The translations under genes were made by a program, and so were the position numbers. Below, in pieces: positions 1-7,689 of a stretch of DNA of 64,000 nucleotides. This DNA comes from Blautia wexlerae DSM 19850. GTDB lineage: Bacteria > Bacillota > Clostridia > Lachnospirales > Lachnospiraceae. Every line of letters starts with the position of its first letter. The first letter of the stretch is position 1. The stretch is taken from positions 2,738,501-2,802,500 of the forward strand of contig NZ_CP102267.1 of assembly GCF_025148125.1 (NCBI RefSeq), written 5' to 3'. The notes beneath the pieces are model-generated. The model saw nothing but the letters and a program-made list of their open reading frames with translations, was not told where the DNA came from and searched no databases.

Positions 1-112
1 TATCTGAAACAAGTTTTCTTAATTTCTTTTCTCCAATATTAAAATAAATTACTGCTTCATCAATCGTTAAACAAAACTTATTTTGTATCTGTACCTGTGT
101 TTCATTATTCAT
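1..112 (-). CDS. xis: Excisionase, Tn916 Xis type (3' part outside window)
   Basis: The first 37 codons are visible. The start at 112 is followed by a helix-turn-helix-like segment, LTIDEAVIYFNIGEKKLRKL, typical of the small Tn916-family excisionases and alike in pattern to the two xis genes further right (38,419 and 51,490). Xis bends the ICE ends and steers the tyrosine integrase toward excision. An AAAGGGGAGAGAAT-type ribosome site lies upstream. The integrase is expected immediately to the left. The rest of the gene is cut off by the window edge. Confidence 0.85.
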   Translation of the reverse strand, partial: MNNETQVQIQNKFCLTIDEAVIYFNIGEKKLRKLVSD

Positions 113-527
113 TTATTCTCTCCCCTTTCTTGAACTATAAAACTATTGTAAAATTATAAAGGCTCATCAGACGGTTTTAGCAAACCTCACAAGAATTTCA
201 CTTCCGCATGGTTCTCATGCAGCTCTACCCGTTGTCTGCGACGCTTCTAACGCTCGGACTACGGCGGTAAAGGAGTATCATTATACCGATATATGGATTG
301 TGGCGACAGAGTTGCTAAATCTGCTTTGGAACGCTGATAGTTTTCGCTCGTTTTGTCCCTCCTTTCGGTCATGGCGTATCAGCCCAACGGCTCCCCATAC
401 ATCGAATGTATCTGATTTGCCTTATACTGCGTCGCCGTTCTATTGCACCGCTTTCTTTGTCAAAGAGCAGAGGGCTGTTCTGCGATATGGAACGGAAAAG
501 GGGGAAGCGTTCCAATACCTTGTTGGT
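113..527. other. Intergenic region between xis and orf8, no gene seen
   Basis: No open frame with a ribosome site was found on either strand. The plus-strand frames here look like chance. It should hold the xis promoter, but no clean -35/-10 pair was identified. Confidence 0.4.
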
Positions 528-785
528 TTATTCAGCCCTAAATGTGAGGATTGCCCTCATTAGTTTTGCTTGCAGCCTTTCGCGTATTTCTTCGTCTACT
601 CCAAAATAAACATTTCCTCGCTCATCATAGAGCTTTCGCATGGAAAGACTTGCTATGTAGCCGCTGAAATGCTGCAATACAATCTTCATTGCGTCCGGGT
701 CGCCTTTGCTCGCCGCCAAAATAACAGGATAAGGAACAAGGGCATTTTCCGGGTACTCGGTCGGTTTACCATTCAATCCATTCAT
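528..785 (-). CDS. Tn916 ORF8-like helix-turn-helix protein
   Basis: This 85-residue protein matches the small ORF8 family (helix-turn-helix conjugative-transposon domain). Conserved features are an early YPVILAASKGDPDAM segment and a charged C-terminal helix ending in RAILTF. In Tn916 it is co-transcribed with orf7 and thought to belong to the regulatory cascade that turns on excision and transfer; its biochemical role is unproven. The start overlaps the end of orf7 by 20 bases, so the two are translationally coupled. Confidence 0.8.
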   Translation of the reverse strand: MNGLNGKPTEYPENALVPYPVILAASKGDPDAMKIVLQHFSGYIASLSMRKLYDERGNVYFGVDEEIRERLQAKLMRAILTFRAE

Positions 786-1206
786 CAGCGTTTTCCTCCA
801 AATATTTTTTTAACTGCTCAAAGGAGCTTGTCCGGCGATACTGTACCGTACTTCTTGAGATATTGAGCTGCTTTGCGATTTCTATATCAGTCAATCCCTC
901 AAAGTAATACAGCAGTACAATTTTGCGCCGTTCTTCGGGTAAAGCCCGGATAGCTTCAAGTAGCAGTTTTGGGGTTATTTCTTTTCCTGCCATTTGATAG
1001 GACGGCTCTGCTTTTTCGTCTTGAAAATACTTATCGACGGTATAAAGCTGCCGTTCCTCATGCAAGGCAAGGTTGGAAAAAGTAACCTCCCGAACTCTGC
1101 GCCGACGAATTTCCTCATGGGTGTTGCACGCTTCATTGTGAAGTACTGATTTACAGAACTTTTGAAACGCACATTGCTTTTCAAATTCCCTGCGATTAGG
1201 TGTCAT
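766..1206 (-). CDS. Sigma-70-like factor, Tn916 ORF7 type
   Basis: The protein has 146 residues when started at ATG 1206, which has a GGAGGTGAAC ribosome site; the longer upstream frame has none. The C-terminal half is a sigma region-4 helix-turn-helix: LPEERRKIVLLYYFEGLTDIEIAKQLNISRSTVQYRR in pattern, with the recognition helix at about residues 105-125. In Tn916, ORF7 and ORF8 are needed for up-regulation of the element. It probably acts as a DNA-binding activator or alternative sigma factor for the ICE end. The length fits the family. Confidence 0.85.
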   Translation of the reverse strand: MTPNRREFEKQCAFQKFCKSVLHNEACNTHEEIRRRRVREVTFSNLALHEERQLYTVDKYFQDEKAEPSYQMAGKEITPKLLLEAIRALPEERRKIVLLYYFEGLTDIEIAKQLNISRSTVQYRRTSSFEQLKKYLEENADEWIEW

Positions 1207-1401
1207 GGTGTTCACCTCCTTTCTGCCGAAAGGCGGTAGTACCTCCCCTTTTCGCGGGATAATACAGGCGACTTTTTGCTTTGCCAAAAAGAGGGCAAAG
1301 TTTTTGAAAAATCTTCTGTAAAATGCGAAATGCGCCTGCCTGCAAAATGCAGACAGACGCATAGGAAATAACAGCAGTATTTAATTGATTTGATAGTTCA
1401 T

Positions 1402-1479
1402 CTACATAGCCGGAATACCCCGTCGGTGGATAATGGCTTTTTTTGATAGTAACCCATTAGGGTATAGAAAAAAGGACAT
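1402..1479 (-). CDS. Putative 25-residue leader peptide upstream of orf7
   Basis: ATG 1479 follows an excellent AAGGAGGTATCGCC ribosome site and opens a 25-codon frame (MSFFLYPNGLL... ending in GIPAM). It lies alone between hairpins at 1558-1651 and orf7. Strong ribosome site, tiny size and position suggest a leader peptide or small regulatory ORF controlling orf7/orf8 transcription. This is inference; it was not matched to a characterised peptide. Confidence 0.45.
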   Translation of the reverse strand: MSFFLYPNGLLSKKAIIHRRGIPAM

Positions 1480-1557
1480 GGCGATACCTCCTTGATACCG
1501 TCGTGTCCCCGAATAGCAGGATTTTAATATGCCCTCTGTTTTAGATTTTCAAAAGAA

Positions 1558-1593
1558 AACGACGGTTTTGATTGTTATTTCAAAACCGCCGTT
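1558..1593 (-). terminator. Rho-independent terminator after the two-component/lipoprotein operon
   Basis: A 14-bp stem (AACGGCGGTTTTGA pairing with TCAAAACCGTCGTT on the minus strand, with one mispair) is followed by a T-rich run. It would end transcripts from the lipoprotein gene before orf7. Confidence 0.7.
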
Positions 1594-1616
1594 AAAATGG
1601 CATGAGAACTTTCTAT

Positions 1617-1651
1617 TTCATAAGCGGTTTTTTTTATTTCATGCTTATGAA
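1617..1651. other. Second hairpin downstream of the lipoprotein gene
   Basis: A perfect 9-bp inverted repeat, TTCATAAGC and GCTTATGAA, with a T-rich loop sits 12 bases past the lipoprotein stop. It may be a first terminator stem or an mRNA end-stabilising hairpin. Confidence 0.45.
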
Positions 1652-1662
1652 GTAGAGAATTT

Positions 1663-2178
1663 TTACCTTATCGTAAATTCGCAAGATAAATTATATGTAT
1701 CGTAATCCCAATCTCTTTCACTTTCAAAGAACGCAAATTGTTTAATCAAACGATAGTGTCCAGCAGGCAATTCTCCATAAAAACTTTTAACATCAATTTC
1801 TAATGTTAATCGTTCGTTAGGCTTAATAAAACAATCCTTTTCATTGCTCTTTGAAGGGTCATCAAGCTGTTCAAGTTGATACCAAGTGCCGGATTGTTCA
1901 GTTTCTATTTCAAAATAATTTGGTGAATATCGGTATTCTTTATCAGAAGTATTTTCTATTAGAAATGAAAGGTGCTTTAAGTCTAAATCCTTTTCTGCAC
2001 TCATTGAAATCTTCAAATCGTCCAAAGTGTCAAGTGCTTCTTCACTTCCATAAGGAGAAACCTCATATTCTTCGGAATAATCTTGTACTACATGAATATC
2101 ACTGTCCTTTGTTTGACTACACCCAACAATACACACCAATAGCAATAAAGTTAGAAACATACATATTATTTTTTTCAT
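1663..2178 (-). CDS. Lipoprotein with probable Ig-like domain
   Basis: This is a 171-residue exported lipoprotein. It has a positively charged start, a hydrophobic core of about 15 residues and a lipobox (LVCIVGC, Cys20). The mature part is acidic and beta-rich (KISMSAEKDLDLKHLSFLIENTS..., GHYRLIKQF), like the bacterial Ig-like domains next to sensor kinases in Firmicutes. It is the last gene after the response regulator and kinase, 57 bases downstream of the kinase. It could be the target or an accessory sensor of that system. The AT content is much higher than in the transfer genes, which marks it as cargo. Confidence 0.7.
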   Translation of the reverse strand: MKKIICMFLTLLLLVCIVGCSQTKDSDIHVVQDYSEEYEVSPYGSEEALDTLDDLKISMSAEKDLDLKHLSFLIENTSDKEYRYSPNYFEIETEQSGTWYQLEQLDDPSKSNEKDCFIKPNERLTLEIDVKSFYGELPAGHYRLIKQFAFFESERDWDYDTYNLSCEFTIR

Positions 2179-2234
2179 TTGTCATTATCTCCTTTCTTTT
2201 AAATTTATAATAGCAATAAAATGTCTATTTTCAA

Positions 2235-3557
2235 TCAACTTTCATTGCAATTTATTTTCACTGTAACACATGCTCCCCCTGCTTTATTATTAGCAATTTG
2301 GATATTTCCGCCATGTCTTTCACTTAAAATCTTACTAATATTCAGCCCTAACCCCAAATGTTCAGTAGATATATCTTTCGATGATTTATAAAATGGTAAT
2401 GTTGCTTTTTCAATCTCAATATTTTTAAACCCGCAACCATCGTCTGAAACAGATATAACCAAATTATTATTCTCTATTACTACGCTAATAGCAATATCAC
2501 TTTTTGCATATCTAATACTATTAGAGAGTAAATTTTCATAAATCTGCATGACTGTATCTAAATTGATAAACAAGGTTATATTATCACCGCTTGCAGTAAT
2601 TGAAAAATGTTTGTCATAACAAAGTGCTTCCGCTGTGTTATTAAAATTATCAATAAGTGAATGAAATGTAATCTGTTGTCGTGGAATATCAATATCCTCT
2701 AACCTGTATAAGTTCGTCATAGCATTTACATATTTTTCAAGACGTGAAATATTTTTTGACATTACTGATATTTCGTCTAATATTTCTTCTTGTGATACTA
2801 AGCCTTTGGGAATAAAGGAAAGCAACATAGTAGCATGACCCTTTAGTAAAGTCAAAGGAGTGCGTAAGTCATGTGAAAAAGCAGCATTCAAACGGCGCTG
2901 TTCAGCAAATTGTCTAAACATAGTTTCATTATTTTTCGACAAACAATCTTTCATTTTTTCAAAGGCGTGACAGAGTTTCCCCATTTCATCATTTAATGGA
3001 TATGATAATGTAAAATCTAAGTCATTTGCTTCAATTTTATGATACGCATTAGTTAATAGCTTAATGGGTTTTGATAATTTTTTTTTATAAAAAAATGTTA
3101 CACAACATATCATACTAATAGATAATACGATAGGAATAATTGCAATATTTAATGAACCTAAAGCACTGTCAATAAGCCTATCCCGGCTTGTAAAATTAGG
3201 TAAAACTTCGATATATGAAACATGGTTCGGATAGACATATTCGTGTACTGGGCGTTCTTTTTGATAATCAACATTGAACTTGCATATCTCGTTTCCTTTC
3301 GTGTCAAATATTGTATATTTTGTTTGGTCATTACTATAAGTGGCGGTAAATGAGCCATTTTCCGGTATATCATACCTTGTTGACATATTTTCATACTTAT
3401 AGTTTAAATTTATTCTGTATCTGTCAACCATTGAAATTAAAAATATACAAATAATTATTCCAATCAACAACGAAAACAAAGCATAAAGAACAAAGGACAT
3501 TCTAATACTCATGCTATTTAACCGATTGAACCATCTGCTTCTCTTTAATTTTTCCAT
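2235..3557 (-). CDS. Membrane sensor histidine kinase
   Basis: The 440 residues have two membrane segments (about 21-45 and 136-157) bounding a small extracellular domain of about 90 residues. A HAMP linker (about 158-210) follows. The HisKA phosphoacceptor motif AAFSHDLRTPLT has His229. The HATPase has N-box NLLSNSIRYA, G1 DDGCGF and G2 GLGLNISK. The gene overlaps the response regulator by 13 bases, so the pair is coupled. The signal is unknown. The layout resembles kinases that respond to cell-envelope stress or antimicrobial peptides, but no transporter lies next to it, so the target is not obvious. Confidence 0.9.
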   Translation of the reverse strand: MEKLKRSRWFNRLNSMSIRMSFVLYALFSLLIGIIICIFLISMVDRYRINLNYKYENMSTRYDIPENGSFTATYSNDQTKYTIFDTKGNEICKFNVDYQKERPVHEYVYPNHVSYIEVLPNFTSRDRLIDSALGSLNIAIIPIVLSISMICCVTFFYKKKLSKPIKLLTNAYHKIEANDLDFTLSYPLNDEMGKLCHAFEKMKDCLSKNNETMFRQFAEQRRLNAAFSHDLRTPLTLLKGHATMLLSFIPKGLVSQEEILDEISVMSKNISRLEKYVNAMTNLYRLEDIDIPRQQITFHSLIDNFNNTAEALCYDKHFSITASGDNITLFINLDTVMQIYENLLSNSIRYAKSDIAISVVIENNNLVISVSDDGCGFKNIEIEKATLPFYKSSKDISTEHLGLGLNISKILSERHGGNIQIANNKAGGACVTVKINCNES

Positions 3558-4219
3558 TTATATCCGCACCCCCAAACAGTTTCAATGTAAGGTCTATCGC
3601 CTAAAGATAAAAATTTTGCCCTAATACGTCTGATATGTTCTGTAACAACTGTATTATCACCAATGCCGTCTAATCCCCAAACTTTTTCATAAATAGTTTC
3701 CCGGTCAAAAACAATTCCTTTGTTTTGCGAAAGGAAAGATATTATATCAAATTCTTTTTTGGTAAAAGCCATATCCTTATTATGATAAAACACAATACGT
3801 GAGGAATAATCTATAACCATATCTTCATCAAATTGCACCTTTGAAGATGTATTGTGTCTTTTTTCTCTGCGAAGATGTGCTGCAATGCGAGCTTCTAATT
3901 CATCAACAGAAAATGGTTTTATTACATAGTCGTCTGCGCCAATAGAAAATCCTTTTATTTTATCACTATCTTCAATGCGTGCTGTTAAAAAAATTATAGG
4001 GCATGAAACATAATCCCGTATTCTTTCACAAACAGTAAATCCATCAATATCTGGCATATTAACGTCTAACAAAATAATGTCAGGTTTTTTTTCTACTTCT
4101 TTTAATGCAGCATTTCCTGCTGTTGCAGTATATACCGTATATCCAAGTTTGCTGAAATAGCAATACAGCATTGATACAATTTCTTTTTCATCGTCTACAA
4201 TTAAAATACTCTGCGCCAT
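3545..4219 (-). CDS. OmpR-family response regulator
   Basis: The protein has 224 residues from ATG 4219 (GGAGGTAT ribosome site); an upstream in-frame extension lacks one. The receiver domain has acidic pocket Asp9/Asp10, phosphoacceptor Asp52 (ILLDVNMPD) and Lys in FSIGADDYVIKPF. A C-terminal winged helix (about 125-224) ends in the typical RPYIETVWGCGYKW. It should regulate the downstream lipoprotein and possibly genes elsewhere. First gene of the three-gene AT-rich operon, it occupies the position where Tn1549-like elements carry resistance cargo. It is not a VanR/VanS pair as far as can be judged, because no van ligase genes follow. Confidence 0.9.
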   Translation of the reverse strand: MAQSILIVDDEKEIVSMLYCYFSKLGYTVYTATAGNAALKEVEKKPDIILLDVNMPDIDGFTVCERIRDYVSCPIIFLTARIEDSDKIKGFSIGADDYVIKPFSVDELEARIAAHLRREKRHNTSSKVQFDEDMVIDYSSRIVFYHNKDMAFTKKEFDIISFLSQNKGIVFDRETIYEKVWGLDGIGDNTVVTEHIRRIRAKFLSLGDRPYIETVWGCGYKWKN

Positions 4220-4252
4220 AAATATACCTCCCTTGTAAATATCTGATTTAAG

Positions 4253-4282
4253 ATTATCAAACAAAAATCTATTTCTAATCAA
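4253..4282 (-). promoter_or_regulatory. Promoter of the two-component operon
   Basis: On the minus strand TTGATT and GATAAT are separated by 18 bases, about 34 bases before the response-regulator start codon. Confidence 0.5.
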
Positions 4283-4442
4283 TTTCTTTAATTTTCGATG
4301 TCATTAGATATTATATATGGCAGTATGAGTGATAGCAACCTTACTCTGCATGTTTTATGCTCTATTACTATCAATACTATGATATGTGTACTCATATCTT
4401 GAAAGAAAGGTGAACGGTAAAATGTAACTGGGTGAAATGATT

Positions 4443-4802
4443 ATGAAGCAGAGTAAAGAGAAATTTGATTTTAAGGCTTTCGGACAAGCCATTAAAGCAG
4501 CAAGAAAAGCAAAGGGAATATCACGCAATCAGTTAGCCGACACGCTGAATATTGCGCCCCGATATATCGCGTCCATTGAGAACAGCGGGCAGCACCCAAG
4601 TTTACAGATTTTGTATGAGCTTGTAACCCTGCTTGACGTATCAGTAGACCAGTTCTTTTTCCCGGAACGGGAACAGGAGAAGTCCACACGCCGCCGTCAG
4701 CTCGATACCATGCTTGACACTATGAGCGAAACGGACTTAAAAATCATGTCTGCTACTGCAAAAGGCATAGAGGAAGCCAACAACGACAGGACAGGGGAAT
4801 AA
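4443..4802 (+). CDS. XRE-family regulator, Tn916 ORF9 type
   Basis: A 119-residue protein has an N-terminal helix-turn-helix (about residues 12-65, KGISRNQLADTLNIAPRYIASIENSGQHPSL). A short C-terminal tail (SETDLKIMSATAKGIEEA) is typical of the regulators in this position of Tn916-like ICEs. It is divergent from the ICE regulatory genes and probably represses the element until induced. ATG 4443 is preferred over 4437 because GGGTG is better spaced. A terminator follows, separating it from the mobilization genes. Confidence 0.8.
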   Translation: MKQSKEKFDFKAFGQAIKAARKAKGISRNQLADTLNIAPRYIASIENSGQHPSLQILYELVTLLDVSVDQFFFPEREQEKSTRRRQLDTMLDTMSETDLKIMSATAKGIEEANNDRTGE

Positions 4803-4838
4803 AGTTCCCTCGTTTTTGTCTGCATAAAGTGATTGAAG

Positions 4839-4866
4839 CGTCGCAGGATTGCGGCGTTTTTCTTTT
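4839..4866 (+). terminator. Terminator after the XRE regulator
   Basis: A 7-bp stem, CGTCGCA with TGCGGCG (one G-T pair), has loop GGAT and is followed by TTTTTCTTTT. Confidence 0.65.
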
Positions 4867-4925
4867 GCACTTTTTTGGCATACTGGAAGTTTCGTTGTAG
4901 TGGTAAGTGAGGAAAAAACTTTCTT

Positions 4926-5024
4926 AGCAAGCATAGGAAAAGAGTACCCTTTTCCGTATTTTCGCCCTCCCGTCCTGCGGTGTGTCGGTTGAAAATTGCT
5001 TGTTGGGAAGTGTCCCAAACCCTC
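4926..5024 (+). repeat. 99-bp inverted duplicate, copy 1; candidate oriT of the ICE
   Basis: Two blocks of 33 and 29 bases are separated by 37 bases, and both are identical to the reverse complement of 11,848-11,946. The first block contains GGAAAAG...CTTTTCC and the second TTGGGA-AGTG-TCCCAA, so each folds as a small hairpin. It sits just upstream of mobC and the relaxase, where oriT of such ICEs is expected. The nick site is not identified here. Confidence 0.55.
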
Positions 5025-5045
5025 GGAATGGAAAGGAGCGATTGC

Positions 5046-5375
5046 ATGAACGGACGCAAAAGAAAAATACAAATCAAATTCTATGTAACAGAGGAAGAAA
5101 GGGCATTGATTGAACAGAAAATGAAGCTCGTCCCCACCCGGAACATGGCGGCGTATCTTCGCAAGATTGCCATTGACGGGTATATCATTCAGACAGACCA
5201 TAGCGACATAAAAGCCATGACAGCAGAGATACAGAAAATCGGGGTCAACATCAATCAGATTGCAAAGCGTGTCAATGCGACAGGCAGCGTCTACCAAGAG
5301 GACATAGAGGAAATAAAGGGGGTGCTTGCGGAGATATGGCGGTTACAAAGATTAAGCCTATTAAAAGCACGTTGA
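5046..5375 (+). CDS. mobC: MobC-type relaxosome accessory protein
   Basis: A 109-residue basic protein is started at ATG 5046 (GGAAAGGAGCG site). It has an N-terminal ribbon-helix-helix-like segment (RKIQIKFYVTEEERALIEQKM) and the MobC signature region GVNINQIAKRVNATGSVY. MobC proteins bind oriT and help the relaxase open the DNA. Its 3' end overlaps the relaxase start by 40 bases. These two genes are the only transfer genes of the ICE on the plus strand. A candidate oriT lies 22 bases upstream. Confidence 0.9.
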   Translation: MNGRKRKIQIKFYVTEEERALIEQKMKLVPTRNMAAYLRKIAIDGYIIQTDHSDIKAMTAEIQKIGVNINQIAKRVNATGSVYQEDIEEIKGVLAEIWRLQRLSLLKAR

Positions 5376-6682
5376 GCAAAGCCCTTGACTATATCCAAAA
5401 CCCGGATAAAACAGACGGGAAAATGCTTGTGTCCTCCTTTGGGTGCAGCTATGAAACGGCAGACATTGAGTTCGGATTTACGCTTGCACAAGCCATAGAG
5501 AAAGGGAACAATCTCGCCCACCATTTGATACAGTCCTTTGAGCCGGGAGAAGTAGACTATGAGAAAGCCCACGCTATCGGAAAGCAGCTTGCCGACGCGG
5601 TAACAAAGGGACAGCATGAATACGTCTTAACTACCCACATAGACAAAGGGCATATCCATAACCATATCATTTTTTGTGCGGTCAATTTTGTTGACTACCA
5701 TAAATACAATTCCAATAAGCGCAGCTACTACGGCATACGGAACATGAGCGATAAGCTGTGCCGGGAAAACGGGCTGTCGGTTGTCGTTCCGGGCAAAGGC
5801 AGCAAGGGAAAAAGCTATGCAGAATATCAAGCAGAAAAGGTCGGTACAAGTTGGAAAGACAAGCTGAAAATTGCCGTTGATACGCTTATCCCCCAAGTAG
5901 CAAGTTTTGAAGAATTGTTGCAGCGGTTACAGGCGGCAGGCTATGAGATAAAGCCGGGAAAATATATCTCCTGTCGCGCTCCCGGACAGGAACGGTTTAC
6001 CCGCTTAAAAACTCTCGGTGCAGATTATACAGAGGAAGCCATAAGAGAACGGATAGAGGGCAAGCGCACAAAGGCGGCGAAAGCTCCCAAAGAGCAGCGC
6101 GGCGTATCGCTGCTTATCGACATTGAAAACAGTATCAAGGCACAAGAGAGCCGGGGCTATGAACAGTGGGCGAAAATCCATAATCTGAAACTGGCTGCAA
6201 AGACTATGAATTTCTTGACGGAACATAAGATTGAGCAGTACGCAGATTTAGTCAGCCGGATTGAGGAAATAAATGCGGAAAATGTAAAGACAGCAGACGC
6301 ATTAAAGAGCGTGGAGAAGCGGCTTGCAGACATGGCAGTGCTGATGAAGCACGTTACCACCTACCAAAAGACAAAACCCATTTATGAAGCATACCGCAGG
6401 GCAAAGGATAAGGACACATACCGGGCAAAGCAGGAAAGCAGTCTGATACTCCACGAAGCGGCAGTAAAGACACTGAAAGCGGCGGGCGTTACTAAACTTC
6501 CTAACCTTGCCGCCATGCAGGAAGAATACGGGAAGCTCCAAGCGCAGAAAGAAGCCCTTTACGCTGATTATGGAAAGCTGAAAAAACAGGTCAAGGAATA
6601 CGACGTTATCAAGCAGAACATAGACAGCATTTTGCGGCAGGGCAAAGAACAGGAACGGGAGAAAGGAAAGGAACGGGAATAA
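5336..6682 (+). CDS. MOBP-type relaxase of the ICE
   Basis: The 448 residues begin AVTKIKPIKSTLSKALDYI. A candidate catalytic Tyr is at 19 and the metal-binding histidine motif HIDKGHIHNHIIF at 101-113 (His106, 108, 110). This is the relaxase/mobilization nuclease domain (about 1-240). The remainder is a long helical, Lys/Glu-rich tail. It should nick oriT, stay attached to the 5' end and pilot the strand to the VirD4-type coupling protein. The start overlaps mobC. The family usually has this length, so it appears intact. Confidence 0.92.
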   Translation: MAVTKIKPIKSTLSKALDYIQNPDKTDGKMLVSSFGCSYETADIEFGFTLAQAIEKGNNLAHHLIQSFEPGEVDYEKAHAIGKQLADAVTKGQHEYVLTTHIDKGHIHNHIIFCAVNFVDYHKYNSNKRSYYGIRNMSDKLCRENGLSVVVPGKGSKGKSYAEYQAEKVGTSWKDKLKIAVDTLIPQVASFEELLQRLQAAGYEIKPGKYISCRAPGQERFTRLKTLGADYTEEAIRERIEGKRTKAAKAPKEQRGVSLLIDIENSIKAQESRGYEQWAKIHNLKLAAKTMNFLTEHKIEQYADLVSRIEEINAENVKTADALKSVEKRLADMAVLMKHVTTYQKTKPIYEAYRRAKDKDTYRAKQESSLILHEAAVKTLKAAGVTKLPNLAAMQEEYGKLQAQKEALYADYGKLKKQVKEYDVIKQNIDSILRQGKEQEREKGKERE

Positions 6683-6684
6683 TT

Positions 6685-6936
6685 ATGAAAATTGTTGACA
6701 TTACAACGTGTATCAAAATAATAGAAGAAAATGATATGTACGGCATAGAAAGGTATCTTGATATAGGCAGTAAAATCAAAATCACATTTAACAGCTAAAA
6801 TACACTTACAGGATATGTGCAGTATTTGGATTACGGACATTATCCCGGAGAGAATGTATTGCTCGTCTTAAAAACAGATGAAGATACATTACTCGGCGCA
6901 ATGGTATGTTTCATATCGAATATAGAAGTATTGTAG
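6685..6936 (+). pseudogene. Small conserved-looking ORF broken by one in-frame TAA
   Basis: ATG 6685 starts two bases after the relaxase stop. The frame reads 37 codons to TAA at 6796-6798, then continues open in the same frame for 45 more codons to TAG 6936 (NTLTGYVQYLDYGHY...ISNIEVL). One base change from a sense codon such as TAC/TAT would explain it. The joined 83-residue product is a small beta-rich protein of unknown role. Family not recognised. Confidence 0.5.
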
Positions 6937-6937
6937 A

Positions 6938-6993
6938 CAAAAAAAGAACGGACGCAGCAGCCATGTAATCATAGCCGCCGCGCCCGTTTTTTG
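6938..6993 (+). terminator. Terminator after the relaxase operon
   Basis: An A-rich arm with GAACGGACGC pairs with GCGCCCGTTTTTT; the T run reads plus-ward. The A run on the other arm may make it bidirectional for the converging minus-strand operon. Confidence 0.6.
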
Positions 6994-7014
6994 TGGGTGC
7001 AGATGATTTGATAT

Positions 7015-7126
7015 GTTACGCAGTAGAACCCCGATTTTAAGGGAAAAGGTATTCCGTATCGCTTATGCAAGTTTCGTGTCTGTTATGCCCTGTAAATCAA
7101 GACTTTTTTAACCCCTACTGCGTAAC
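7015..7126. repeat. 112-bp repeat with inverted ends, copy 1
   Basis: It begins GTTACGCAGTAG and ends CTACTGCGTAAC, its reverse complement. A same-length, same-orientation copy lies at 36,581-36,692. The right arm supplies the last three codons and stop (V-T-Q-stop) of the Cys-rich VLP gene. Confidence 0.65.
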
Positions 7127-7480
7127 AAGGGCGCGTCGTTTCCTCATACGCTCCGCTGCCTGTCTGCGGGTAATACGCTTCCGGCAGTCCGGGCAGTATT
7201 TGACGCTGTTAGAGGTGGACGCAAAAGAAGCTCCGCACTCGGTACAACGCTTTTTATCCTCGGTCTTGAAAATCTCTGCATACAGCAGCTTATCAAGGGG
7301 AAGTACGGCGGTCTGAAACCATTTGCAAAGAAGCGAATAGGAAATAAGCTGCGGGCAGACACATTCCTCCCCGTCGTCCAGTAAAATACAGTGTCCGTTA
7401 TCGCAGTTGCAGCACTCCTTTTTTACAAGGCTGTTGACTTTCCGGCTTTGGGGCGGCGTAAGCCGCTTAACCCCGGTCAT
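7115..7480 (-). CDS. Cysteine-rich VLP-domain protein
   Basis: This 121-residue protein has about ten cysteines in two groups: KECCNCDNGHC...CVCPQL near residues 22-44 and CTECGASF...YCPDCRKR near 80-102, the second a zinc-ribbon pattern. The middle segment FQTAVLPLDKLLYAEI carries the VLP-type signature. Such proteins are found at the distal end of Tn1549-like transfer operons; function unknown, probably nucleic-acid binding. It overlaps the upstream gene by 4 bases. Its C-terminus is encoded by the 112-bp repeat. Confidence 0.8.
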   Translation of the reverse strand: MTGVKRLTPPQSRKVNSLVKKECCNCDNGHCILLDDGEECVCPQLISYSLLCKWFQTAVLPLDKLLYAEIFKTEDKKRCTECGASFASTSNSVKYCPDCRKRITRRQAAERMRKRRALVTQ

Positions 7481-7689
7481 ACTTCATCAGCGGCGAAAAT
7501 GGCAAGCTCCACATACTCATTTTCTGTCAGAGGTGCGATTTTCGCAAGGGTACGTTTCGCAAGTTCCTGCATATCCTCGTCCATGAACGGCAGCGCAGCA
7601 TTGATGTTTTCCGTAAGCCCACGCTTGCCGCCCTCATTGTAAATGCTCAACAGGTTTGTTTCTTCAACGGTCAGTCTAATCATGTTCAT
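7477..7689 (-). CDS. Transposon-transfer assisting protein (TTRAP) family
   Basis: A 70-residue acidic helical protein (RLTVEETNLLSIYNEGGKRGLTENINAALPF...) is of the TTRAP kind found between ArdC-like and Cys-rich proteins in Tn1549-type ICEs. It is joined to both neighbours by 4-base ATGA overlaps, so it is made from the same message. Role in transfer is assumed from position only. Met3 is an alternative start. Confidence 0.8.
   Translation of the reverse strand: MNMIRLTVEETNLLSIYNEGGKRGLTENINAALPFMDEDMQELAKRTLAKIAPLTENEYVELAIFAADEV

Noticed and set aside
300..609. Two small plus-strand frames between xis and orf8
   Set aside because: No ribosome site, overlapping each other in different frames, no known domain.
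1663..4219. Vancomycin-type VanRS cargo
   Set aside because: The ICE type suggested it, but no van ligase, dehydrogenase or dipeptidase genes follow and the third gene is a lipoprotein.
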